This document shows, piece by piece, positions 17,806 through 26,001 of a stretch of DNA of 64,000 bases. The stretch is from an uncultured Phycisphaeraceae bacterium (GTDB taxonomy: Bacteria > Planctomycetota > Phycisphaerae > Phycisphaerales > UBA1924): the NCBI GenBank assembly GCA_937899905.1, contig CALCCF010000098.1, positions 1-64,000 of the forward strand, written 5' to 3'. The stretch's first letter is position 1. Each line of letters begins with the position of its first letter. Position numbers and translations under genes: made by a program. Under the pieces are notes generated by a model. It saw only the letters and a list, made by a program, of their open reading frames with translations, was not told the DNA's origin and ran no database searches.

Positions 17806-18163
17806 CGAGGATCAATCGCCCAGACAACGACAGAGGCGGTGAATTCGCGTGGTCCGTTCTGGCGAGGCCGACAGTACTTCGAGTCCGCAAACGCCGGATC
17901 TACAAGACTGCTCAATGGACCGGCGCACCCCGCTGAGGGAGCAAGTATCCGCTCGCTTGAGGCCGTCCGCACGCTCGCGCGTACGCGTGCACGGGAACCG
18001 TGGGACTCGCGTGCCACTCCGTTGAGCACGCATGCGCTGGCCCCAGCTGTCGATCTTCTCGACCCGATAGTGCTCGCCTCGCTTCAGACTCTGTCGTTCG
18101 AGGCTTCTTGGATCCTCGCCAGGAACGGCATCGATCCTCTTTCCCACGCTACGCTGTCGTGCC
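17806..18163. other. 358-base intergenic region without recognisable genes
   Basis: Both strands have open frames here, but their products lack domain character, signal peptides or ribosome sites, and the longest ones run into the neighbouring reductase gene in another frame. I see no hairpin with a T-run and no repeat. Confidence 0.5.
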
Positions 18164-18742
18164 ATGACCAGCGTGCTGATAATCCAGGGCCATCCGGAAG
18201 CCGACTCGTTCGGCACAGCACTCGCCGACGCGTACGCCGCGGGTGCGCGAGACGCGGGTCACGAGGTTCGTGAGTTGCGGCTGCGGGAGCTTGAGTTCGA
18301 CCCGCTACTGAGAAGTCGCGAGGCACGCGGCGGCGAGGCCGAGCCGTGCATCACCGAGGCCCGCGACTCGATCGTCTGGGCGGAGCACCTGGTCGTCCAG
18401 TACCCGACATGGTGGGCGTCGACGCCGGCTCTTCTCAAAGGCTTCATCGACCGAGTGTTCGTGCCGGGATTCGCGTACCGCCCGCACGAGACGGGAAACG
18501 GCTGGGACAAGCTCCTGAAGGGCAGATCGTCCCGGCTGCTGATCACGATGGACGCCCCGGTCCTCTACGACTCGCTGTACTACTACGCGTCATCGCGACG
18601 GGCGATGAGCAAGGGAGTGATGGGCTTCTGCGGCATCAGGCCGACGAGGGTCACGACATTCGCGCCCATCCGAGGCTCGACGGAACGGAAGCGTGCCAAC
18701 TGGCTGGTGCGCGCCCGAGAGCTCGGGTCGCGCGCCAGCTAG
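18164..18742 (+). CDS. Flavodoxin-fold NAD(P)H-quinone reductase-like protein
   Basis: This 192-residue protein has the Flavodoxin_2 (NQO1/KefF-like) fold. The N-terminal phosphate-binding region is VLIIQGHPEADSFGTALADAY. The typical QYPTWWASTPALLKGFIDRVF segment is present as HLVVQYPTWWAS followed by PALLKGFIDRVF. FMN- or FAD-dependent reduction of quinones or other acceptors is the family role; the substrate is not predictable. It is monocistronic and convergent with the tRNA-Asp gene. Confidence 0.85.
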   Translation: MTSVLIIQGHPEADSFGTALADAYAAGARDAGHEVRELRLRELEFDPLLRSREARGGEAEPCITEARDSIVWAEHLVVQYPTWWASTPALLKGFIDRVFVPGFAYRPHETGNGWDKLLKGRSSRLLITMDAPVLYDSLYYYASSRRAMSKGVMGFCGIRPTRVTTFAPIRGSTERKRANWLVRARELGSRAS

Positions 18743-18788
18743 CGCCGCAGTCGGATGATCGGGCGCGACAACGCGACAGCTCGGTACC

Positions 18789-18826
18789 AAAACAAACGAC
18801 GGCCCCCGAGAGCTTCTCAGAGGCCG
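18789..18826 (-). terminator. Rho-independent terminator of tRNA-Asp
   Basis: On the minus strand, CGGCCTCTGAG and CTCGGGGGCCG form an 11-bp stem (two G-U pairs) around a 5-base loop, at 18800-18826. A T-rich tail follows, seen as AAAACAAAC on the plus strand at 18789-18797. It starts 8 bases after the tRNA 3' end. Confidence 0.8.
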
Positions 18827-18834
18827 CCTTCAAG

Positions 18835-18908
<74 letters not shown>

Positions 18909-18962
18909 AAATTGTCGGCCAGGCATTCCTGCGACGGTTACCGGCCTCCGACAAGGGTGACA

Positions 18963-18990
18963 AGCATAGCCACCACCCAAGTGCGGTCAA
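18963..18990 (-). promoter_or_regulatory. Sigma-70 promoter of tRNA-Asp
   Basis: On the minus strand TTGACC (18985-18990) and TATGCT (18963-18968) are separated by 16 bases, placing the start of transcription about 45-50 bases before the tRNA 5' end. Confidence 0.7.
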
Positions 18991-19054
18991 CATTGTACCT
19001 TGTTCACCAAGCGACGCCAGGGGCGGCTCGGCTTCGATCACCCAGAAAGTCGGG

Positions 19055-19264
19055 TTAGTCGGGCAACACGACGGGCGTGCTCGGATCGTTGTCCTGAAGC
19101 TCCAGAACGTTGCCGTTCGGGCTCACCGCCGCCGCGGCCTGATAAACGAAGTAGCACCCAAAACCCATCGCCACGATCGCCAGCAGCAGCAGGGCGTCGA
19201 TCACGCTCAGGCTGGGGCCGCGGTTGGCTCGTCCGCCGGGCATCTGCATTCCGTATTGGCTCAT
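19055..19264 (-). CDS. Small single-pass membrane protein
   Basis: This 69-residue protein begins with MSQYGMQMPGGRANRGP, followed by one membrane helix (VIDALLLLAIVAMGFGCYFVYQ, about residues 20-42) and a short acidic tail. AAGGGAGC lies about 6 bases before the ATG, which supports real translation. The family is not recognised. It follows the coiled-coil membrane protein gene by 29 bases on the same strand, so the two probably form an operon and may work in the same membrane complex. Confidence 0.6.
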   Translation of the reverse strand: MSQYGMQMPGGRANRGPSLSVIDALLLLAIVAMGFGCYFVYQAAAAVSPNGNVLELQDNDPSTPVVLPD

Positions 19265-19293
19265 GCCAGTGCTCCCTTGGTGCCTTTGGCGGC

Positions 19294-20142
19294 TTAGCGG
19301 CGGATGTCCGAGACCACGATGTCGCCACGCTGGGGCGTCAGGCCCAGGCCGAGCGTGTCAACCACGCCCTCGGCGAACTGCAGGTCGGTCGACTGCACGT
19401 TGAAGTGGCCAACGAGGCGACGGTTCCCGCCCTCGTTGCGGATGATGAAAAGACGCTTGCCGCGTGCCAGGCCATCCTGCGAGCCCAGATCCACGCGGGC
19501 AAGCGTGGCGCCCGACTCGTCACGGCCTGTCTCCATGATCATGCCGGTGACGAACGTCGTGATGTCCGGCGATCCGGCGAGCGTATCGCCCGTGCCACCC
19601 TCGTCGTTCTCCATGCGGGCGATCTGCTCGCGGAGGCCGCGGACCGTGGCGGTGAGGGCCTCGTTGTTGCTCTGCAGGTCGGAGATGCGATCGAGCAGAT
19701 CAATCTCGTTCTGACGGAGGGCCAACTCGGTGCCGCGAAGCTCGGTAACCTCGCCGGCGAAGCGATCGCTCAGCTCGGTAAGCATGCGGTTGGTCTCGTT
19801 GAGCTGCGAGATCTGGTTCTGCAGCGTCGTCACCTGCTGGCCGGCCGTCAGCTTGTCGCGACGGAGCTCAGCACCCTCGCCGCGGAGGCGGAGCAGTTCG
19901 GACTGGTTATCGCTGATCTGCTGACGCAACGCGTCCTGCTCCTGGCGGAGCAAGTCGGCCTGGGCCGAAGCGCTGGCGGCGGCTTCCTGCTCACGGGCCT
20001 GCAGCGCGGCGTTGGCCGACAGCAGCCGGTCATAGTCGGTCAGCACGGCACGGTTGTTAATCGCAAACGCGATCGTGAGCGAGGACAACGCGATGCCCGC
20101 GACCGCGGCCGCGACAACGAGGATCTTGGTGATTGTGTGCAT
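19294..20142 (-). CDS. Membrane-anchored coiled-coil protein
   Basis: The 282-residue protein has an N-terminal membrane helix or signal anchor (ILVVAAAVAGIALSSLTIAFA, residues 8-28), then a heptad-rich coiled coil from about 30 to 170. A compact beta-rich C-terminal domain covers about 185-282, with VTGMIMETGRDESGATLARVDLG and GDIVVSDIRR. The architecture is MreC-like (anchor, coiled coil, beta domain), but the sequence is not clearly MreC and no MreB or MreD is nearby. It is probably co-transcribed with the downstream small membrane protein. The function is unknown. Confidence 0.65.
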   Translation of the reverse strand: MHTITKILVVAAAVAGIALSSLTIAFAINNRAVLTDYDRLLSANAALQAREQEAAASASAQADLLRQEQDALRQQISDNQSELLRLRGEGAELRRDKLTAGQQVTTLQNQISQLNETNRMLTELSDRFAGEVTELRGTELALRQNEIDLLDRISDLQSNNEALTATVRGLREQIARMENDEGGTGDTLAGSPDITTFVTGMIMETGRDESGATLARVDLGSQDGLARGKRLFIIRNEGGNRRLVGHFNVQSTDLQFAEGVVDTLGLGLTPQRGDIVVSDIRR

Positions 20143-20518
20143 CGTTTGAAAACCCGTGTTCTGGCCCCGTGATGGGCCCGTGTGAAGGCCGAAGTCCCGG
20201 CCTGGTGCTCGCCCGCTACGCCCGAAGGTCGCGATCCGTTTCCGGCCGCCCGGGCCGGTGACTCATTCCCGTTCGAAGCCCACCAAAACGCCTCGCGACG
20301 CTGGGAGCCCCATGCTTGCCTTCGAAAGAGTCGTCTCTCAAAACGCCAACCGGCGATGGATAGCGCCGCCGGATAAGGCTCCAGACCGGGGTGCCGATAC
20401 GCTCGCGGGCCCGAACAGGTTGCTCGCGAACGCCCAGGTTAGCCCCAGAACGCCCCGTTCATACCTCCAAATCGCCGCCAAGACCGTCCGGGCGGTTTTC
20501 CGGAGAGGGCACAGGTTA
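20143..20518. other. 376-base intergenic region
   Basis: This lies between the coiled-coil gene and the HEAT-repeat lipoprotein gene. It should carry the promoter of the coiled-coil gene, but I could not pick one with confidence. No structured RNA, repeat or plausible small gene was seen. Confidence 0.4.
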
Positions 20519-21571
20519 TCACGGTCGTGTCAGCCGGACAACAGCCGCCGAGGCGTGAACCCGCACACCGGGGTCTGGGTCGGCCATGAGCGGCTCGAGC
20601 CGAGCCAGGTGCTGGGTCTTGCCGATCTCGCCCAACGACAGCGCCGCCAGGCCCCGCACCGGTGCCCGAGGGTCGCTCAGGTACGCGATAGCGAACACAT
20701 CGCCCTGCGTCCGGCCGAGCTGTGCCAGGGCGTAGATGGCCGAGAGCCTGACCTCGGGCGGCAGCATGTTGCCCTGCTCATCGAGTCGGGCGGTGAGCAA
20801 GGCAAGCTGGTTTTCGGACGCATGGTCCCCCACCTCGCCCAGGATCCGAGCGGCCAGCGCCGTGGCCTCCAGATCCTCGGGCCGAGCCGGATAGAGCGCC
20901 GCTCGGATCGGCTGGACCTGCTCGGCCTCGCCGAGCTTCACCATGGCCTCGCTCATCTGGAGCACCATCAGCCGGCGCTGGCCCGCCGGCGCAAGGGGCA
21001 TGTCCCTCAGCAGCGCCTCCCGCAAGAGCGGAACCGCCGAGTCATTGCCGAGCTCACCCAGCACGAGCGCCGCCTGGGCGCGCAACCTCGGATCGTCAGA
21101 GTTCAGCAGCGTCGAGGCAATCACCGGCATGCCACGCGTATCACCATTCGCCGCCAACGCGTACGCCGCGCTAAGCCGAACCCACGGCGATCGATCGCGG
21201 AGGAGGAATGCCGCCTGCTCGGCCAGATCCGCCCGCTGCGTGCGACCCACACCCATCAACGCGATCGCGCGCACGCCGGGGCTGGAGTCCTGCAGCCCGC
21301 GGCGGAGCCACTCGCTCGATCGGCCGGGCGCTTCCAACAGCCCCTCGAGCGCATTGCCGCGAACTTGTGGGTCGGCGTGCTGGGCCAACGTCTCAAGGCT
21401 GAGGATCGCGCCTTCTCGGGCTTGGGACAACTGGATCGCATCGGGAGCCGGGCCCTCGGCGAGATCGAGCTGCGGGGATCCAGTCCCAGACGAACAGGCG
21501 GCCATCGCGAAAACGAGCACCACCGACGCCCCAGCCATACCAATCCTCGCCCGACGTCCCGATCGCTGCAT
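20519..21571 (-). CDS. HEAT-repeat lipoprotein
   Basis: The 350-residue product is taken from the ATG at 21571 because GGAGAAGG sits 5 bases before it; an ATG at 21583 is the alternative. A lipoprotein signal is visible as VVLVFAMAAC, with Cys at about residue 26, so the protein is probably anchored to a membrane. The remainder is a solenoid of HEAT/PBS-like helical repeats, for instance DPQVRGNALEGLLEAP, SPWVRLSAAYALAANGD and DPRLRAQAALVLGELGND. Such solenoids bind proteins; no partner is evident. It is followed by lnt on the same strand after a gap of more than 100 bases. Confidence 0.75.
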   Translation of the reverse strand: MQRSGRRARIGMAGASVVLVFAMAACSSGTGSPQLDLAEGPAPDAIQLSQAREGAILSLETLAQHADPQVRGNALEGLLEAPGRSSEWLRRGLQDSSPGVRAIALMGVGRTQRADLAEQAAFLLRDRSPWVRLSAAYALAANGDTRGMPVIASTLLNSDDPRLRAQAALVLGELGNDSAVPLLREALLRDMPLAPAGQRRLMVLQMSEAMVKLGEAEQVQPIRAALYPARPEDLEATALAARILGEVGDHASENQLALLTARLDEQGNMLPPEVRLSAIYALAQLGRTQGDVFAIAYLSDPRAPVRGLAALSLGEIGKTQHLARLEPLMADPDPGVRVHASAAVVRLTRP

Positions 21572-21674
21572 CGCCTTCTCCATCGTCTCTGAACCGCCCG
21601 CAAGAACCGACCGCGTGCCAGCCAAGCATCGGCAAGGCGGGGCTCCCCTCGCTACGTGGTGGATGTGTACGGGT

Positions 21675-23447
21675 TCAGGCCCGCGGGGCGCGGGGGCCGG
21701 TTACCAAACCGTGCAGGAGGACCCAGAGGCCACCGAGCACCAGGAGCCACGGAAAGAGGTGTCCGACGCGAGCAAAGGGCGTTGCCGACCGCGTGCGAGG
21801 CGGCACGTCGCCGATCACCACCGCCGCAGTGCGTGTCGCAAAGGTCTGGCCTCCCGTCGAGGTCCGGTGCGTGCCCTCACCCTCGGGATGCTCAACGGCA
21901 ACGGGCACCACGCCCCCCCGGGCATCGATGATCGTTGAGATGCCGGTGTTCGCCGCACGCACCATGGGGATGCCGGTCTCCAGCGATCGCCATCGCGCGA
22001 GCTTGAGATGCATGGCTCGACCGGCATCGCTGGTGCCGAACCACCCGTCGTTGGTCAGGTTCACGAACGCGTCGATGCGATCGCCACCACCACCCGCGAG
22101 CCTACGGCAAACGCCCGAGTAGGCCACCTCAAAGCAGATCGGCGTCGCCACCCGCAGCGGCGTGCCGCCACGTGAGGGCAGGTTGAACCACACCGGCGCG
22201 CGGCCCGCGTCGAGGTCGAAGGCCATCCCGCCCGCTCCGATCAGCAGCAGCTTTTCCTCGAGCCAGTCCCAACGCGACACCAGCGGCAGCACCTCGCCGA
22301 AGATCGTGAGCCTCAGCTTGTCGTATCGCTCTCCAGCAAGCCCACCCCCAACAAAGACGTGGGCGCTGTTGTAGAAGCCGTCGTCATCTTGACTCACCAG
22401 TCCTTCGGGCGACACCGACAACCGCAGGTTGTCCACGCCGGTCGCGCCCACGATCATCGGCACGCCCACGTCCTGCTGCAATGCGATTGCTTCGTCCGCA
22501 AAGAAGGTCGCCTCAATTCGATCGCGATCGGGCAGGTCGACCTGGTACGCCAGCCCAAAACGCTTCATCTCGGCAATCGCCTGGGGGCTGATGGGCGGGC
22601 CGGGAAGCATGGTCTCGGGCCAGACGATGAAGTCGGCACGATCGCCCACGGCCCGCGTCATCGATGCGAAGCGATCGAAGCCGGCGACCTGGTCCTCGAT
22701 GCTCCAGGCGATGCGGTTGTCCTGCGGCACGTTGGTCTGGATGATCGCGGCGCGCGCACCCGACGGCTCGGCGAGGCCCGGCACAAGCCAGCCGAGCCCT
22801 GCAAGCACCAGCCACGGAACGACGGCGAGGACGACCGTGTTCACACGGCGCTCGGACGTGCCACCGAGGCTGATGAGCGCACCCATGCTCAGCGCGAGCG
22901 CAAAGCCGACTCCGTAGGCCCCCACCACCGCGCCCGAGCGCGCGATCCAAGCGGCCTCGATCATCGGGTGGCCCACGAGCAGCCACGCGTACCCGCCGAA
23001 GAGGATGCTGCCCCGGAAGATCTCGACGAACGACCACACCAGCGCAAGCGTCATGGCGATGCCCAGAGGCTCCTGCCTGCTGCGCAGAGCCGAGCAAGCC
23101 AGCAACACGAACAACCCCGCCCACGAGCCCTGGAGCAGCATGCCCGGCACGAAGCCGACCGGCGAGACGCCGGAGATCCAGGCGTGCGTGATCACCCAAA
23201 GCGGCAGCGAACCCACCCACACGCCAGCGGCGACTCGCCAACTCGTGCGCCTCGGTGCACGCGACCCAACCAACGCGATCGCGAACAGCGGCAATAGCGA
23301 CAACGGCGCAAAGGGCCACCACGAGAGCGGCTCCGTCGCCAGGAAACCCAAGAACGCGTACAGCAGCCCGGCGGCGAGGCCGAGCAGCGCCCAGTGCAGG
23401 CCCGTGCGCGGCCGCAGCAGCGCCTGGTTGCGGGTCCGGCCGGTCAC
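21675..23447 (-). CDS. lnt: Apolipoprotein N-acyltransferase
   Basis: The 590-residue protein acylates the N-terminal cysteine of lipoproteins in the inner membrane, the last step of lipoprotein maturation. An N-terminal block of membrane helices (about residues 18-225) is followed by a nitrilase-fold domain and a final membrane helix. The catalytic triad is readable: E278 in WPETM, K377 in YDKLRL and C438 in PICFEV. It is longer than the roughly 510-residue E. coli enzyme. Its start codon overlaps the accD stop by 4 bases, so the two are translationally coupled. A HEAT-repeat lipoprotein gene lies directly downstream. Confidence 0.9.
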   Translation of the reverse strand: MTGRTRNQALLRPRTGLHWALLGLAAGLLYAFLGFLATEPLSWWPFAPLSLLPLFAIALVGSRAPRRTSWRVAAGVWVGSLPLWVITHAWISGVSPVGFVPGMLLQGSWAGLFVLLACSALRSRQEPLGIAMTLALVWSFVEIFRGSILFGGYAWLLVGHPMIEAAWIARSGAVVGAYGVGFALALSMGALISLGGTSERRVNTVVLAVVPWLVLAGLGWLVPGLAEPSGARAAIIQTNVPQDNRIAWSIEDQVAGFDRFASMTRAVGDRADFIVWPETMLPGPPISPQAIAEMKRFGLAYQVDLPDRDRIEATFFADEAIALQQDVGVPMIVGATGVDNLRLSVSPEGLVSQDDDGFYNSAHVFVGGGLAGERYDKLRLTIFGEVLPLVSRWDWLEEKLLLIGAGGMAFDLDAGRAPVWFNLPSRGGTPLRVATPICFEVAYSGVCRRLAGGGGDRIDAFVNLTNDGWFGTSDAGRAMHLKLARWRSLETGIPMVRAANTGISTIIDARGGVVPVAVEHPEGEGTHRTSTGGQTFATRTAAVVIGDVPPRTRSATPFARVGHLFPWLLVLGGLWVLLHGLVTGPRAPRA

Positions 23448-24316
23448 AGGCCGGCGTAGTCGATCAGGCGTGCGAGCTCGTTACGCAACTCGGCCCGGTG
23501 CACGATCTTGTCGATCAGCCCGTGGTCGAGGCAGAACTCGCTGCGCTGGAAGCCCTCTGGGAGCTCCTGGCGGATCGTCTGCCGGATGACCCGCGGACCG
23601 GCGAAGCCGATGAGCGCCCCCGGCTCGGCGATGATCACGTCGCCCAGCATCGCGAACGATGCCGTCACGCCGCCGGTGGTCGGATCGGCCAGCACACTGA
23701 TGAACAGCCCGCCGGCCTTGTCGTGGCGCGCGAGCGCGGCGCTGGTCTTGGCCATCTGCATCAGGCTGAGCGTGCTCTCCTGCATGCGAGCGCCGCCGGA
23801 GCAGCTCACGACGACGAGCGGCAGCGACCGCTCGGTGGCCAGCTCGATCGAGCGCGTCACCGTCTCGCCGACCACGCTGCCCATCGAGCCCATCATGAAC
23901 CCGAGGTCGAGCGAGCAGAGCACGGCCTGGCGACCCTTCACAAAGCCGACGCCCGAGACCACCGCGTCGTGCCGGCCCGTGCGCTTCTGCTCGGCCGAGA
24001 GCCGACCGGCGTACGGCTTGAGATCCTCGAAGCCCAAGGGGTCCTTGGGGCGCAACTCCTCGAACATCGCCTCGAACGTGCCCTGGTCGGCCATCTGGTC
24101 GATGCGTGTCTGCGCCTGGATGCGGAAGTGGTGCCCGCACTCGGGACAGACGTGGAGGTTGGCCTCCATCTGCTTGCGGTAGATCAGTTGCTCGCAGCTT
24201 GGGCAGCGGAGCCAGAGGCCCTCGGGCACGGCACTGCGGCGCTCGGGGCGGAGGTCCGACCAGGTGCGCGCGGCCTTGGCGGTCGTGGTTGCAGCCATGG
24301 GAGCATTGTTAGGCAT
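23444..24316 (-). CDS. accD: Acetyl-CoA carboxylase, carboxyltransferase beta subunit
   Basis: The product has 290 residues from the ATG at 24316, which has GAGG 7 bases upstream; ATGs at 24331 and 24298 are alternatives. The N-terminal zinc ribbon has C38, C41, C57 and C60 (CPSC and CPEC), as in bacterial AccD. The crotonase-like carboxyltransferase core includes SCSGGARMQES and the acyl-CoA-binding GLIGFAGPRVIRQT-like region ALIGFAGPRVIRQT. It works with AccA, which is not in this window, to form malonyl-CoA. Coupling to lnt links fatty-acid synthesis to lipoprotein acylation. Confidence 0.95.
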   Translation of the reverse strand: MPNNAPMAATTTAKAARTWSDLRPERRSAVPEGLWLRCPSCEQLIYRKQMEANLHVCPECGHHFRIQAQTRIDQMADQGTFEAMFEELRPKDPLGFEDLKPYAGRLSAEQKRTGRHDAVVSGVGFVKGRQAVLCSLDLGFMMGSMGSVVGETVTRSIELATERSLPLVVVSCSGGARMQESTLSLMQMAKTSAALARHDKAGGLFISVLADPTTGGVTASFAMLGDVIIAEPGALIGFAGPRVIRQTIRQELPEGFQRSEFCLDHGLIDKIVHRAELRNELARLIDYAGL

Positions 24317-24361
24317 CGCAGGCCTCGACATGCACGGGGCGTCGGATTCGCAAATCGGGCC

Positions 24362-24970
24362 TCAGACCGCCCGGGCGGGGGCGATCTCGTCGGGCTTGAC
24401 CCGAAGGCCCAAGAGCATCGGGCCCGAGGCGGCCGGATCCCAGCCCTCGGACGGCTCCATGCCGCGGAGCCGGTTGGCCACCACGTGGAACGCCACGGGG
24501 CGCAGGACAACCGCGACGTGGCGGCCCTTGCCGTTGAGCTTGTCCATGGCCTTGGCGAGCGCGCCAAGCAGGCGGTACTCCGCGTCGGCCAGCGGCTCGG
24601 CCTCGGGCGGCACGATCGACGACGGGTCCTCTTCCCACTGCGCGAAAGCGCCGCGGAAGCGGTCCTTGAGTTCGTCGAAACGCTGTCCCTCCCAGAGGCC
24701 GAGATCGACCTCGCGCAAGTCGTCGATCTTGCGGACCTTGGTATCAACGAGGCGACCGATGTGGTCGGCGGTCTGGGCCGACGCCTCGTCCGGGCTCGTC
24801 AGGATCGCGGTGATCGTGGACAGTTCGCGGTCGTGCAGGGCTTGGGTGAGCTCCTCACCCCAGGCCTTGCAGGCAGGCAGGTCGCAATCACCACCCAAGC
24901 GGCCGGCCTCGTCCCATTCGGTCCGAGAGCACCGCACCAGCAGTAGATCCACTTCGGCAGGCGTAGCCAT
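24362..24970 (-). CDS. Histidine-phosphatase-fold protein lacking both catalytic histidines
   Basis: The 202-residue product starts at the ATG at 24970, with GAGGAA 5 bases upstream. The fold is recognisable from LLLVRCSRTEWDEAGRLGGDCD (compare LVRHGET..N in active enzymes), TSPDEASAQTA (for SSPLxRAxQTA) and LREVDLGLWEGQRFDEL. The nucleophile RHG motif is R13-C14-S15, and the second catalytic histidine position reads R157-P158 in VAVVLRPVAF. It is therefore unlikely to be a phosphatase or mutase and may be a regulatory or binding relative. It lies 45 bases upstream of accD on the same strand. Confidence 0.7.
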   Translation of the reverse strand: MATPAEVDLLLVRCSRTEWDEAGRLGGDCDLPACKAWGEELTQALHDRELSTITAILTSPDEASAQTADHIGRLVDTKVRKIDDLREVDLGLWEGQRFDELKDRFRGAFAQWEEDPSSIVPPEAEPLADAEYRLLGALAKAMDKLNGKGRHVAVVLRPVAFHVVANRLRGMEPSEGWDPAASGPMLLGLRVKPDEIAPARAV

Positions 24971-25170
24971 GCATTCCTCGCAGCGGCCAGAGCGGCCCGG
25001 ACATCGGCCCGTCTCGCTCCGGCGTGGGTGCCCGGTCGCAACCCCGGGAACCCAAACTGTACCGGGCAGATTCGCCCGGATGGCACCCCAAGCATCGCAT
25101 TCCTGTGAATTCCTGATGCAGGAATCGGGCACCTGTGACCGGATAACCGTTCTGGGCGGCCTCGTGTTCG

Positions 25171-25917
25171 CTACGACCCGCTCGCCGGCCCGCGCATCTG
25201 GGTGATCACCGTCACCCGTTCTGGTGGGGAAACCCTAAATACCGCCGACGCCGCGGCGAGTACATCGGCACCCGCCTGCAGCAGATCGGCGGCGTTCGCC
25301 GGTCCTACGCCGCCGTCGACCTCGATCCGGGTTGTCTCGGGCACGCGTTCGCGCACGTAGCGGATCTTGTCGAGCGCGCCGGGGTCGAAGGCCTGCCCCG
25401 AGAACCCGGCGCGGATCGCCATGATGAGCACGAGGTCGGCGTGCTCGAGCAGCGCGTCGGCCTTCTCGACCGCGGTCGGGCCGTCGATGGCGATGCCTGC
25501 GGACATGCCCAACCCACGGATGGTGTCTATGAGGGCTCGGCCACGATCGCCGGCCATCTCGCCATTCATGGCCTCGATGTGGAATGTCAGGTGCCCGGTG
25601 CCGGCCTGGGCGAACGGCTTGGCGAACACGTCGGGCCGCTCGATCATGAGATGGGCGTCAAAGAACGCGTCGGGCATGGCGGCCTTCAGCGAGGCGAGCA
25701 TGTCGACACCCAATGCGAGATTTGGCACGAGGTGGCCGTCCATCACATCGAAGTGGAGCAGGTCGCCGCCGGCTTGGAGCGCGCTGCGGCACTCCTCGCC
25801 AAGCTTCGTGTAATCTGCTGCCAGGATCGACGGGGCGATCAACGGCAGTTGCGGCGGGTTGGTCAGCACGTTGGTGATCGGTCGGCTCGTCGCAGGCTGG
25901 CTCGCGTGGCTGGGCAT
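25171..25917 (-). CDS. rpe: Ribulose-phosphate 3-epimerase
   Basis: The 248-residue TIM-barrel enzyme of the pentose-phosphate pathway interconverts ribulose-5-phosphate and xylulose-5-phosphate. Motifs APSILAADY, HFDVMDG, DAHLMIE and EVDGGV give the expected metal and catalytic residues. The phosphate-loop region, normally MSVNPGFGGQ, reads MAIRAGFSGQ, an unusual variant. About 20 extra N-terminal residues precede the conserved start near LPLIAPSILAADY, so the true start may be later. The gene is divergent from the UDP-sugar pyrophosphorylase gene. Confidence 0.88.
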   Translation of the reverse strand: MPSHASQPATSRPITNVLTNPPQLPLIAPSILAADYTKLGEECRSALQAGGDLLHFDVMDGHLVPNLALGVDMLASLKAAMPDAFFDAHLMIERPDVFAKPFAQAGTGHLTFHIEAMNGEMAGDRGRALIDTIRGLGMSAGIAIDGPTAVEKADALLEHADLVLIMAIRAGFSGQAFDPGALDKIRYVRERVPETTRIEVDGGVGPANAADLLQAGADVLAAASAVFRVSPPERVTVITQMRGPASGS

Positions 25918-26001
25918 GATGCATGGTAAAGCGCCCGCTGGGCTCTACCATCATTCGGACGAGATTTCGCGGCACAAACACGCCAGAGAGAGGACCGGTC
26001 G

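Noticed and set aside
17839-18273. A 144-codon plus-strand gene in the gap before the reductase
   Set aside because: It lacks a ribosome site and domain character, and overlaps the start of the clearly coding reductase gene in another frame.
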